A stretch of 33,400 nucleotides of DNA, taken from NCBI GenBank assembly GCA_021737945.1, contig JAIPCX010000026.1, positions 1 to 33,400 of the forward strand. Reading direction: 5' to 3'. The notes under the pieces are model-generated. The model saw nothing but the letters and a program-made list of their open reading frames with translations. It did not search any database and was not told where the DNA came from. Position 1 is the stretch's first letter, and each line of letters starts with the position of its first letter. Both the position numbers and the translations under genes were made by a program. Origin of the DNA: Polynucleobacter sp. GTDB lineage: Bacteria > Pseudomonadota > Gammaproteobacteria > Burkholderiales > Burkholderiaceae_D. Of this stretch, positions 15,593-25,865 are shown piece by piece.

Positions 15593-16081
15593 ATGAATGT
15601 TGTACTTACCACCAATCACGGCACGATTACGCTAGAACTTGACGTAGAAAAAGCACCCAAGTCCGTTGAAAATTTTGTTACCTACGTTAAGTCTGGTCAT
15701 TACGATGGCACTATTTTTCATCGTGTTATCGATGGCTTCATGATTCAGGGTGGCGGCTTCGATTCCGACATGAAACAAAAATCGACCAATGATCCAATTG
15801 ATAACGAAGCTGAGAACGGCCTCAAAAATGATCGCTACACCGTCGCCATGGCTCGCACGTCGGATCCTCATTCGGCTACGGCTCAGTTTTTCATCAATGT
15901 CGGTGATAACGAATTTCTAAATTATCCAGGCTCTGATGGTTGGGGATATGCAGTATTCGGCAAAGTCACTGATGGCGAAGATGTCGTCGATGCGATTCGC
16001 GCCGTTAAAACCGGACGCAAGAGCATGTTTTCGGATGTGCCTGTCGAGACTGTCGTGATCGAAAAAGCTGAGGTCGTTTGA
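15593..16081 (+). CDS. ppiB: Cytoplasmic cyclophilin-type peptidyl-prolyl isomerase
   Basis: The 162-residue cyclophilin has no signal peptide and begins straight into the domain ([16 protein letters not shown]). [24 protein letters not shown] and WGYAVFGKV are the standard signature blocks. It isomerises prolyl bonds in the cytosol. AGGAG about 10-14 nt before the ATG supports this start. It shares the acidic/Lys pattern and most core residues with the upstream exported copy and probably the same transcript. A terminator-like hairpin follows its stop codon by about 36 nt, at the beginning of lpxH. Confidence 0.95.
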   Translation: MNVVLTTNHGTITLELDVEKAPKSVENFVTYVKSGHYDGTIFHRVIDGFMIQGGGFDSDMKQKSTNDPIDNEAENGLKNDRYTVAMARTSDPHSATAQFFINVGDNEFLNYPGSDGWGYAVFGKVTDGEDVVDAIRAVKTGRKSMFSDVPVETVVIEKAEVV

Positions 16082-16087
16082 TCTGAC

Positions 16088-16867
16088 ATGACTTCGCTCG
16101 CAACATCATCATCAACAAAAGCGCAACCGACGATGGTTGCGCTTTTTGTTTCAGATCTGCATTTGAGTCCAGACACACCACACACCTTGGCTGCATTTTT
16201 TTCGTTTTTAAACAACGAGGCAATGCATGCGACTCAACTGTATCTGCTAGGTGATCTGTTCGAGTACTGGCCAGGTGATGATGATGTTGATTCACCGTTT
16301 CCACAACAAGTTTGCCAAGCACTCAAACGAGTTTCTGATAATGGAACAAAAATATTTTGGCTCAGTGGCAATCGTGATTTTTTAGTTGGGCCTGCTTTCG
16401 CAAAGGCGGCGGGCCTGACTTTACTAACTGAGCCTCACGTTACAGAAATCGGGGGTAAAAGAATTCTGCTCGTGCACGGTGATGCACAGTGCACGGATGA
16501 CACAGCCTATATGACGTTTCGTACGCAAGTGCGCAACCCCGAATGGCAAGCAGCTTTTCTTGCGCGACCTCTCGCCGAACGAAAAAGTATCATTGCCGGT
16601 ATGCGCGAAGGTAGCCGTGCTGCGCAAAAAGAAAAATCAATGGCGATCATGGATGTGAACCCAGCGCAGATAGCTGCCCTTTTTAAAACGTATCAAGTTA
16701 ATCTATTAATTCATGGCCACACGCATAGGCCTGATGTTCATCACACTCCTGAGGGAGTGCGCTATGTATTACCGGACTGGGATTGTGAAGCGAGTGAAGC
16801 GGCTATACGACGTGGCGGCTGGATAGTGTTGGATAGCGCGGGTGAATTACACGCCATCAGAGCGTGA
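16088..16867 (+). CDS. lpxH: UDP-2,3-diacylglucosamine diphosphatase
   Basis: This is a calcineurin-like metallophosphatase that cleaves UDP-2,3-diacylglucosamine to lipid X and UMP in lipid A synthesis, at the inner face of the inner membrane. All metal motifs are present in order: SDLHLS, GDLFEYWPGDD, GNRDFLVG, LVHGD and HGHTHRPDVH. The frame opens at ATG 16088, giving 259 residues and a 15-residue extension that is Ser/Thr-rich. The family normally starts right before the first strand, which corresponds to ATG 16133 (MVALFVSDLHL, 244 residues). Neither ATG has a good ribosome binding site; a GAGG lies about 14 nt upstream of 16088. The start is therefore open, and a terminator-like hairpin covers the region. 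Confidence 0.93.
   Translation: MTSLATSSSTKAQPTMVALFVSDLHLSPDTPHTLAAFFSFLNNEAMHATQLYLLGDLFEYWPGDDDVDSPFPQQVCQALKRVSDNGTKIFWLSGNRDFLVGPAFAKAAGLTLLTEPHVTEIGGKRILLVHGDAQCTDDTAYMTFRTQVRNPEWQAAFLARPLAERKSIIAGMREGSRAAQKEKSMAIMDVNPAQIAALFKTYQVNLLIHGHTHRPDVHHTPEGVRYVLPDWDCEASEAAIRRGGWIVLDSAGELHAIRA
16117..16147 (+). terminator. Strong terminator-like hairpin overlapping the lpxH start
   Basis: AAAAGCGCAACC (16117-16128) pairs perfectly with GGTTGCGCTTTT (16135-16146) around a 6-nt loop, followed by another T and TTGTTT. A 12-bp perfect stem with a U-run of five is the classical Rho-independent form, placed 36 nt after the ppiB stop. The ATG that best matches the LpxH family start (16133-16135) has two bases in the loop and one in the stem. 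Either the hairpin ends ppiA-ppiB transcription, or it attenuates or masks lpxH expression. Confidence 0.7.
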
Positions 16868-16913
16868 AAAGCTTCTATCAGAAATAGAATCGTAGATTTT
16901 TGAAGTAGCAGGC

Positions 16914-17168
16914 TTAATTCAGTATCCACTCACCCGATTGCTTGATAGCGTGATACATCGCATCCGGTGCAAGATCAATGTTGCCTGGCCAAGTTACTGC
17001 TCCATGTTCAATAAAGGCTTGTCAGAAAATTTCAGGATCTTTAAGTACTTCAAATACACCAGTCAAATGGGTGGTCTCAAACACCACTCTGCCAGACGTC
17101 CCATCCGCAAACGTTACCTGAATACTCAGTGGTGAAATAGTTTTGACGTCTACGACCTGCCAATCCAT
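16914..17168 (-). pseudogene. DUF2442 protein gene interrupted by an in-frame TGA
   Basis: Read on the minus strand from ATG 17168 (GAGG 6 nt upstream), the frame gives MDWQVVDVKTISPLSIQVTF and FADGTSGRVVFE, ending at PEIF. A TGA follows at codon 49 (17022-17024), and the same frame continues QAFIEHGAVTWPGNIDLAPD and AMYHAIKQSGEWILN to TAA at 16914-16916. Both halves match the DUF2442 family, including its diagnostic ending (VTWPxxIDLAPDAMY). The interrupted position is often Arg, so a single CGA to TGA transition would explain it. DUF2442 genes are often paired with a DUF4160 gene and treated as toxin-antitoxin-like. No partner is next to it: only 29 nt separate it from the cysE stop. Confidence 0.75.
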
Positions 17169-17197
17169 GTGAGCCTCACTTCAAAATTAGAAATAAA

Positions 17198-17947
17198 TCA
17201 CTCCACCAATTTATTCAGCTTGTCCGGATTGAATTTATCCAGCTCGACTACGGTCTCGCAAGCTATGCCGGCTGCTTTAAGTGCCTCGAGAATTTTCACT
17301 AACTGTAATTCCTGACTAGATGCATTGTCGATCAAGCCGTGCAAAGCTTTTGACAAAGGATCGTCACCATTCGCTGTCAAGCCGTACGCGGCAAACATTT
17401 TAGCTGTCGCATCTTCGCGCTCAGAGGCTGCCGTTTTTTCAATGATACGTGCAGGATTGCCGACCGCGGTGGCTCCCGCCGGCACTTCTTTGACGACGAC
17501 GGCATTCGAGCCAATCTTAGCGCCCTCGCCGACCGTAAACGATCCCAACACTTTGGCTCCGGCACCAATGATCACACCGCGTTCTAAGGTCGGGTGTCGC
17601 TTAGTTCCTTTGGATAGCGATGTGCCACCTAAGGTGACACCTTGATAGATGGTGCAATCGTCACTGATATACGCCGTCTCACCGATCACAACACCGAAGC
17701 CATGATCGATAAAAACGCGACGACCTATGGTCGCACCGGGGTGAATCTCAATACCGGTTAATCCACGAGCTATATGAGAAATGAAGCGCCCTATCCACTT
17801 AAAGCCCTGCTGCCAGCAGGCATTGGCCCACCGATGCAAAACGATGGCATGCAGACCGGGGTAGCAGGTCAACACCTCCCAAGAACTACGGGCGGCGGGG
17901 TCCCGTGCCATGATGCTAGCGATGTCTTCCCTGAGGCGGCTAAACAT
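17198..17947 (-). CDS. cysE: Serine O-acetyltransferase
   Basis: The 249-residue enzyme transfers acetyl from acetyl-CoA to serine, the step before sulfide incorporation into cysteine. The N-terminal helical part ([20 protein letters not shown]) is followed by a left-handed beta-helix of hexapeptide repeats ([47 protein letters not shown]). The catalytic His/Asp region around FIDHGFG is intact. The C-terminus is longer than a minimal CysE, with an extra helical tail of about 70 residues ending in DKLNKLVE. It is 69 nt downstream of rlmB on the same strand. Confidence 0.95.
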   Translation of the reverse strand: MFSRLREDIASIMARDPAARSSWEVLTCYPGLHAIVLHRWANACWQQGFKWIGRFISHIARGLTGIEIHPGATIGRRVFIDHGFGVVIGETAYISDDCTIYQGVTLGGTSLSKGTKRHPTLERGVIIGAGAKVLGSFTVGEGAKIGSNAVVVKEVPAGATAVGNPARIIEKTAASEREDATAKMFAAYGLTANGDDPLSKALHGLIDNASSQELQLVKILEALKAAGIACETVVELDKFNPDKLNKLVE

Positions 17948-18016
17948 GAATGTCGATCAAACAGTAAAAATTGAATTTTAGGTTATTTGGAAGAATCAGA
18001 CTCAATCATCCTTGAA

Positions 18017-18763
18017 CTAGACAATCGGTACTTTCAAGCGTTGACGTCTAGCCTCATACAAGCAAATACCTGATGCTACGGAGACGTTAAGACTTTCGAC
18101 GGAGCCCATCATCGGTAAGCTCACTAAACGATCGCAATTCTCGCGCGTTAAACGGCGCATACCCTCTCCTTCGGAGCCCATTACAAAAGCTACGCCTCCG
18201 GTGTAGTCGACATCGTAGATCGTGCTTTCTGCATCATCTGTCGTACCTGTTAACCAAATATCGTGTTCCTGTAGCTCACGCATAGCACGCGCCAGATTGG
18301 TCACGGTAATGTAGGGCACGTTGTCCGCTGCGCCGCTGGCGACTTTGGCTGCCGTCGCATTCAAACCTACGGCTCTATCTTTGGGTGCAATCACGGCATG
18401 GGCCCCTGCACCATCGGCAACGCGCAAGCATGCGCCCAAATTATGCGGATCGGTGACGCCATCTAACAGCAATAGCAAGGGCGGCCCTTGTATACCATCG
18501 ATTAACTCCGACAGATTACGAGCGAGCGAGATTTCACCAGCTCGCGCAACTACACCTTGATGCCGACGCGTACCGACCATAGCATCCAAGCGCTGATCAT
18601 CTGCCTGAATGATGCGCACATTCGCCGATTTAGCCGAGCGCAAAAGATCACCCATGCGACGATCATGACGGGAGGCATCGACATAAATTTCTTCGATGGT
18701 CGATGCATCATGGCGAATTCGCGCTGCGACAGCATGAAATCCGAAAAGCAGTTTGGTCTTCAT
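18017..18763 (-). CDS. rlmB: 23S rRNA (guanosine(2251)-2'-O)-methyltransferase
   Basis: The 248-residue SpoU-class (SPOUT) methyltransferase uses S-adenosylmethionine to methylate the ribose of G2251 in the peptidyl-transferase loop. The N-terminal substrate-binding domain begins with [13 protein letters not shown]. The knotted catalytic domain contains motif 1 ([17 protein letters not shown]), motif 2 ([13 protein letters not shown]) and motif 3 ([18 protein letters not shown]). It follows rnr with a 31-nt gap, the usual rnr-rlmB order, so the two are co-transcribed. Confidence 0.95.
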   Translation of the reverse strand: MKTKLLFGFHAVAARIRHDASTIEEIYVDASRHDRRMGDLLRSAKSANVRIIQADDQRLDAMVGTRRHQGVVARAGEISLARNLSELIDGIQGPPLLLLLDGVTDPHNLGACLRVADGAGAHAVIAPKDRAVGLNATAAKVASGAADNVPYITVTNLARAMRELQEHDIWLTGTTDDAESTIYDVDYTGGVAFVMGSEGEGMRRLTRENCDRLVSLPMMGSVESLNVSVASGICLYEARRQRLKVPIV

Positions 18764-18794
18764 TTTTTATTGGCCAGTGAGCTATCGCTCTCCG

Positions 18795-21224
18795 TTATTT
18801 ACGTTTCTTTTGACCTGTACGTGCAGCGGTTTTTGGTGGTTTAGCTTTACGCGCTTTAGCGCTGTCGGGCTTTTGAGGAGCAGCTTTTTTAGCTGTTTTT
18901 TTCGTGGCCTGTTTCGCCGCTTTTTTTGCTCCCGACAAGCGCGAATGCCCTTTTCCCTCATCGGCGCGTCGCGCTTCGTTTTTCAATTGGGTTCGAATGC
19001 CTGGCTCGCGCACCAGTCGCAAATCAATGCGTCGTGCATCAAGATCAACTCGACTTACCTGTACGGTCACTCTATCGGTTAACTGATAGCGCATTCCGGT
19101 ACGCTCACCACGCAATTCATGTCGGGCTTCATCAAATTGAAAGAAGTCTGAACCCAGATCAGTGACGTGAACCATGCCTTCAATGAACAAGGCATCGAGC
19201 TGTACAAAAATACCGAATGCTGCAACTCCCGAAATCGTGCCGGTGAATTCTTCGCCGAGTTTATCGCGTACAAAATAGCATTTCAGCCAGGCTTCAACAT
19301 CACGCGAGGCTTCATCCGCACGCCGTTCATTAGCAGAACAATGAATGCCAAGGGCCTCCCAAATCGCTACATCGCCTTCCGATTTTTTCTTACCGGCAGC
19401 TCTATCTTTTGCCTGCATCTTACGCGCTGCAGGAGAGAGCTGAGTATTTAAATTTTCGGTCTCTATATCTTTCGGATGATAGCGCTTGGTTTGTAAAATT
19501 GCCTTGATCACGCGGTGCGTCAGTAAATCCGGATAGCGCCGTATAGGACTGGTGAAATGAGCATAAGCATCGTAAGACAATCCGAAATGTCCGATATTGT
19601 CAGGGCTGTAGGCTGCTTGCTGCATGGAGCGTAGCAGCATGGTTTGAAGCATGATTGCATCAGGTCGTAGTTTTATTTTCTCCATCAACTCCGCATAATC
19701 CGATGCCGCTGGGCTACCGGAACCACCGAGCGACAAACCTAATTGCTTTAAGAATGTGCGTAACTGATTAAGCTTTTGTTCTGTTGGGCCCGCATGGATA
19801 CGAAACATACCGTGATGCTTGTTACGCTCCATGAAATCAGCGGCGCAAACGTTTGCCGCCAACATGCATTCTTCAATTAATTTGTGCGCATCGTTTCGTG
19901 TGCGCGGCAAAATTTGTTCTATTTTACCCGCAGCATTACAAACGATATAGGTCTCAGTCGTTTCAAAATCAATCGCACCACGCAGACGACGCGACTGCAG
20001 TAGCACTTGAAATAAATCATAAAGATTTTGTAGGTGCGGCAGTAACGCAGCGCGACGCGTAGCCTCAGGCCCACGCGTATTCCCTAATACGGCAGCAACT
20101 TCGGTATACGTTAAGCGCGCCGCTGAATGAATCACTGCAGGATAAAACTGATACGCCTGAATATCGCCTTTAGCGCTGATCACGGCATCACACACCATGG
20201 TCAATCGATCGACATCGGGGTTTAATGAGCACAAACCATTGGATAATTTTTCCGGCAGCATGGGTATCACCCTGCGCGGAAAATACACTGACGTGCTGCG
20301 CTCAAGCGCATCGACATCTAATGCATCATTCGGCTTCACATAGTGACTGACATCAGCAATTGCAACAATCAGTCGAAAACCTGTACCACGCCCAATTTTT
20401 ACGGGTTCGCAATACACAGCATCATCAAAATCTCTTGCGTCTTCACCGTCTATCGTTACCATCGGTATGTCGCGTAAATCAACACGATCTTCTAGATCAG
20501 CTGGTTTCACTTCGGATGGTAATTTCGATGCGGCTACTTTTGCCGCCTCTGAAAACTCGTGTGGAACGCCATACTTGCGCACAGCAATTTCAATCTCCAT
20601 ACCAGGATCATCTATCTCACCTAGCACTTCAGCAATTTTTCCTATCGGCTGGCTATAGCGCGATGGTTGCTCAGTGAGTTCAACGCTGACAACCTGCCCA
20701 GCTTTCGCTTTGCCAGGTGCCACTGCGAGCAAAATGTCGTGAGCGATGCGCTTATCTTCAGGTACGACTAACCAAACGCCATTCTCATGTACCAAGCGCC
20801 CAATGACATGTGTATTGGCACGTGCTAATACTTCAACAATAGTGCCCTCGGGGCGGCCACGTCGATCTAAGCCTATAACGCGAACTTGTACCCGATCACC
20901 ATGCAAAACTTTCTGCATTTCTTTTTCAGGAAGAAAAACATCGTCACCTTCATCTGGTAACAAAAAACCATAGCCATCGCGATGACAAGAAACACGGCCT
21001 TCAATAAAGTTAGCGGTATTAGCGAGTTGTATGCGACCTTTGCGGTCTGGTTTGATTTGGCCGTCACGCTCCATAGCGGCTAATCGACGGGTCAAACCAT
21101 CCAGCTCAGATTCTTTAACAGACAAAGCGTCGGCGATGGAAGATAGTGTCTGCGGATCAGATGCTTTACGCAGTACGCCCAGGATTTCTTCTCGACTGGG
21201 GATGCTATACGGATAGTGGCTCAA
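18795..21224 (-). CDS. rnr: Ribonuclease R
   Basis: The 809-residue 3'-5' exoribonuclease degrades structured RNA, including rRNA and mRNA in quality control. Domains in order: an N-terminal winged helix (about 1-55), cold-shock domains starting at GRVSCHRDGYGFLLPDEG, the RNB catalytic domain with DGEDARDFDDAVY (metal-binding aspartates), and an S1 domain (EEFTGTISGVAAFGIFVQL). The C-terminal tail of about 60 residues is very Lys/Ala-rich and helps RNA binding in this family. The start is TTG at 21224. It gives the family N-terminus (MSHYPYSIPSREEILGVL), and no ATG or GTG serves better. Confidence 0.95.
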   Translation of the reverse strand: MSHYPYSIPSREEILGVLRKASDPQTLSSIADALSVKESELDGLTRRLAAMERDGQIKPDRKGRIQLANTANFIEGRVSCHRDGYGFLLPDEGDDVFLPEKEMQKVLHGDRVQVRVIGLDRRGRPEGTIVEVLARANTHVIGRLVHENGVWLVVPEDKRIAHDILLAVAPGKAKAGQVVSVELTEQPSRYSQPIGKIAEVLGEIDDPGMEIEIAVRKYGVPHEFSEAAKVAASKLPSEVKPADLEDRVDLRDIPMVTIDGEDARDFDDAVYCEPVKIGRGTGFRLIVAIADVSHYVKPNDALDVDALERSTSVYFPRRVIPMLPEKLSNGLCSLNPDVDRLTMVCDAVISAKGDIQAYQFYPAVIHSAARLTYTEVAAVLGNTRGPEATRRAALLPHLQNLYDLFQVLLQSRRLRGAIDFETTETYIVCNAAGKIEQILPRTRNDAHKLIEECMLAANVCAADFMERNKHHGMFRIHAGPTEQKLNQLRTFLKQLGLSLGGSGSPAASDYAELMEKIKLRPDAIMLQTMLLRSMQQAAYSPDNIGHFGLSYDAYAHFTSPIRRYPDLLTHRVIKAILQTKRYHPKDIETENLNTQLSPAARKMQAKDRAAGKKKSEGDVAIWEALGIHCSANERRADEASRDVEAWLKCYFVRDKLGEEFTGTISGVAAFGIFVQLDALFIEGMVHVTDLGSDFFQFDEARHELRGERTGMRYQLTDRVTVQVSRVDLDARRIDLRLVREPGIRTQLKNEARRADEGKGHSRLSGAKKAAKQATKKTAKKAAPQKPDSAKARKAKPPKTAARTGQKKRK

Positions 21225-21384
21225 AAGATGTCAATAAAAGTAAGGTGAATAAACAAGAATAGTGTAACGGAGCTGTGCACGCTTTGCTCAGTAGACCATT
21301 CGATTGATAAAGGCTAAGAGCTTATTCCTAACTAGTTAAATCACTATGACATCGTGCATTCATAGTGCTCAACACTCGGCTTTA

Positions 21385-21412
21385 TTGACTTGCGGGATTT
21401 ATCCGCTATAAT
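21385..21412 (+). promoter_or_regulatory. Sigma-70 promoter of tRNA-Leu
   Basis: TTGACT (21385-21390) and a perfect TATAAT (21407-21412) are separated by 16 nt. Transcription would start near 21419, only about 8 nt before the mature tRNA 5' end at 21427. It is the strongest promoter in the window by eye, as expected for a stable RNA gene. It lies divergent from rnr, whose own promoter I cannot define. Confidence 0.8.
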
Positions 21413-21426
21413 CTCGCCTTCTTTTG

Positions 21427-21511
21427 GCCCACGTGGCGGAATTGGTAGACGCGCATGGTTCAGGTCCATGTGCCGCAAGGTGTGGGGGTTCGAGTCCCTC
21501 CGTGGGCACCA
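21427..21511 (+). tRNA. tRNA-Leu(CAG)
   Basis: The 85-nt class II tRNA includes an encoded CCA (21509-21511). The acceptor GCCCACG pairs with CGTGGGC, with discriminator A. The D-arm carries AATTGGTAGAC. The anticodon arm is CATGG-TTCAGGT-CCATG, giving anticodon CAG, which reads CUG. A variable arm follows, and the T-arm has GGTTCGAGTCC. It is the only plus-strand gene between 16868 and the right edge. Its 3' end converges on a small membrane-protein gene, with no clear U-rich terminator between them. Confidence 0.96.
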
Positions 21512-21558
21512 CCAAATTAAGATCTCTCTTTTGCAGGCTCTTGCATAAACCAAAAGTG

Positions 21559-21774
21559 CTACAAACTCTTTGCTGCTAAATACAGTGAACCAATAATCAT
21601 TCCCGCAGCCACAACAACTATTGCAATTAAGTAGTACGTCATACGTTGTTGAGCGCGTCTCGCATTCGCCAGTCGAAGCATCAACTCATCATGCTCGCGA
21701 TCTAAGGCATCAAGATTATTCTGAGCATTTTTCAAATCGCTCAGCGTCTTACTCACACGTTCATTTTCCTTCAT
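21559..21774 (-). CDS. Small coiled-coil protein with C-terminal membrane anchor, unknown
   Basis: This 71-residue protein is not a family I recognise. Residues 1-45 are highly charged with heptad-like Leu/Ala spacing (likely coiled coil). Residues 47-66 form one hydrophobic membrane segment, followed by a five-residue tail, so the protein should be tail-anchored with its coil in the cytoplasm. AAGGAAA lies about 5 nt before the ATG, a good ribosome binding site. It starts 25 nt after the phosphoribosyltransferase stop and is the last gene of the purA unit. The codon pattern is like the neighbours. It is probably real. Confidence 0.6.
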   Translation of the reverse strand: MKENERVSKTLSDLKNAQNNLDALDREHDELMLRLANARRAQQRMTYYLIAIVVVAAGMIIGSLYLAAKSL

Positions 21775-21799
21775 AGACTTTCCTTGAACGATAGCGTTG

Positions 21800-22309
21800 C
21801 TACAGCGTGTCTGGCATCATTTGGTCATACAACTCAAACGGCTGATGAATCCACGGATTACCTGCAACAGGATGGACAAAATAATCCGGACATACGGATG
21901 AATTTTCTTTGTACCAAATCACTGCTGATCGAATCTCACTAATTTCTGGATGGCGGTTAAGCAGCCATTCCCCGACTCTTTGCAGAGTGTCACCTGAATC
22001 CACTAAATCGTCGATTAACAGCAGACGTCCGCTTAACGTGTCTGCCGTCGACGTAATTCTGTCAGCTATGCAAAGCGCTCCACGCTGAGTACCCCCTTCT
22101 TCACGATAAGAGCTCACAGTGAGAATAGAGAGCGGCACGTTAAACAAGCGCGAAAAAACATCTCCCGGACGCAAACCACCTCGAGCTAAACAAAGTACAT
22201 GATCAAACGTCCATCCCGAATCAAACACCTGCTTAGCTAGGACTTCAATAGAACGATGATAGTCATCCCACGAAATCCATACATGACCGGCATCTTTCGA
22301 GGTCGTCAT
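21800..22309 (-). CDS. Phosphoribosyltransferase (type I PRTase fold)
   Basis: The 169-residue protein contains the PRPP-binding loop LLLIDDLVDSGDTL at about 96-109 and an N-terminal LARGGLRPGD segment, the two marks of type I phosphoribosyltransferases. It resembles the hypoxanthine/xanthine-guanine group (Hpt/Gpt-like), which salvages purine bases to nucleotides with PRPP. The exact base cannot be fixed, so no symbol is given. It lies 9 nt after purA and so fits a purine unit. The C-terminal HPVAGNPWIHQPFELYD, which probably closes over the purine ring, is typical of this group. Confidence 0.88.
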   Translation of the reverse strand: MTTSKDAGHVWISWDDYHRSIEVLAKQVFDSGWTFDHVLCLARGGLRPGDVFSRLFNVPLSILTVSSYREEGGTQRGALCIADRITSTADTLSGRLLLIDDLVDSGDTLQRVGEWLLNRHPEISEIRSAVIWYKENSSVCPDYFVHPVAGNPWIHQPFELYDQMMPDTL

Positions 22310-22318
22310 GCGCTGACA

Positions 22319-24771
<2,453 letters not shown>

Positions 24772-24776
24772 GACAA

Positions 24777-24977
24777 TCAAGCTTCAGAAAGGAGGAATCG
24801 TAGTGCGAGTAGCAGCATACCAAACACGATGGCGACCAGACCGAAAAATCGGATCTGACCATCCGTTAGACTTGCCAGCTGCAAGAAGGTCTGACGCCAG
24901 CGCGCCGGTGAGAGGAACGGAAACATCCCTTCTAACAGGCATAGCAAGCCCAGCGTGATCAGCAGAGTAGACGACAC
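24777..24977 (-). CDS. DUF2065 small inner-membrane protein
   Basis: The 66-residue protein has two hydrophobic helices (about 2-22 and 42-63) joined by the polar loop [20 protein letters not shown], the typical form of DUF2065 (YjeT-like) proteins. They are encoded next to hflC in many proteobacteria; function is unknown but presumably linked to HflKC or FtsH. Translation begins at GTG 24977. AAGG, which overlaps the end of hflC, sits about 7 nt upstream. It is 9 nt from hflC and 5 nt from hisZ. Confidence 0.85.
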   Translation of the reverse strand: MSSTLLITLGLLCLLEGMFPFLSPARWRQTFLQLASLTDGQIRFFGLVAIVFGMLLLALRFLLSEA

Positions 24978-24986
24978 CGAGCAACC

Positions 24987-25865
24987 TTATTTACGGGCGC
25001 CGCCGGGTGCCTTGAAATATTTCAGGAACTCCGAATTGGGATCAATCACCAGCACATCGCTGCGCGTTTTAAAACTCTCGCGATAGGCTTCTAAGCTGCG
25101 TATGAATTTGTAGAACTCCGGATTCTGACCAAATGCCTGCGCATAAATACGCGCTGCCTTAGCATCGCCCTCGCCTCGCACTGATTCTGCCTGCCGATAG
25201 GCATCAGCAAGAATCACGATGCGCTGACGATCGGCATCAGCTCGAATTTTTTCGGATTCAGCAGAACCGGTAGAACGCAACTCATTCGCTACTCGAGCAC
25301 GCTCGGATTTCATCCGTTCGTAGACCGAGTTATTGATTTGCTCTACGTAATCCACACGCTTTAAGCGCACATCGATAATCTCGCCACCGATCTGTTTAGC
25401 TTCTTCTGACACCTTAGTACGGATAGCATCCATCACTTTGCCACGCTCACCTGAAATTACTTCACGCACGGTACGCTTAGTGATTTCATCATTCAGCGCT
25501 GCTTTAACGATTTGCGCCATACGATCTTGTGCACGACGCTCGTCACCACCAAAGCTGATGAAATATAGTCGTGGGTCAACGATGCGCCACTTAACAAAGG
25601 CATCGACCAGAATGTTTTTCTTTTCAGCGGTAATGAAACGATCAGGTTCCGGCGTATCTAAGGTCAAAATGCGCTTATCAAGGAAGATCACATTTTGAAA
25701 TGGCGGTGGCAACTTGAAATGCAAGCCAGGTTCTTTGATGACATGCTTGACTTCACCGAGTGCGAACACGATGGCAAACTGCCGTTGATCCACGACAAAC
25801 AGCGTGGACATCAAAATGGCCAGCGCAATGACGCTGGCAATAGCGGTTGAAATAAGACGATTCAT
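24987..25865 (-). CDS. hflC: HflC, FtsH protease modulator
   Basis: The 292-residue protein has an N-terminal signal-anchor (about residues 6-25) followed by a SPFH/prohibitin domain (VDQRQFAIVFALGEV, VDAFVKWRIVDPRLYF) and a long Ala/Glu-rich coiled coil. The bulk is periplasmic. With HflK it forms a large ring-like complex around FtsH and limits its membrane proteolysis. Its ATG overlaps the hflK stop by one base (TAATG), so translation is coupled and gives equal amounts. Confidence 0.96.
   Translation of the reverse strand: MNRLISTAIASVIALAILMSTLFVVDQRQFAIVFALGEVKHVIKEPGLHFKLPPPFQNVIFLDKRILTLDTPEPDRFITAEKKNILVDAFVKWRIVDPRLYFISFGGDERRAQDRMAQIVKAALNDEITKRTVREVISGERGKVMDAIRTKVSEEAKQIGGEIIDVRLKRVDYVEQINNSVYERMKSERARVANELRSTGSAESEKIRADADRQRIVILADAYRQAESVRGEGDAKAARIYAQAFGQNPEFYKFIRSLEAYRESFKTRSDVLVIDPNSEFLKYFKAPGGARK

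Noticed and set aside
21344-21553. Minus-strand ORF across tRNA-Leu (contains CPRRDSNPHT-like sequence)
   Set aside because: This peptide is the well-known false translation of a leucine tRNA gene.
24784-24984. Alternative 66-residue ORF overlapping the DUF2065 gene
   Set aside because: The other frame gives the typical two-helix DUF2065 protein with a ribosome binding site; this one is its shadow.
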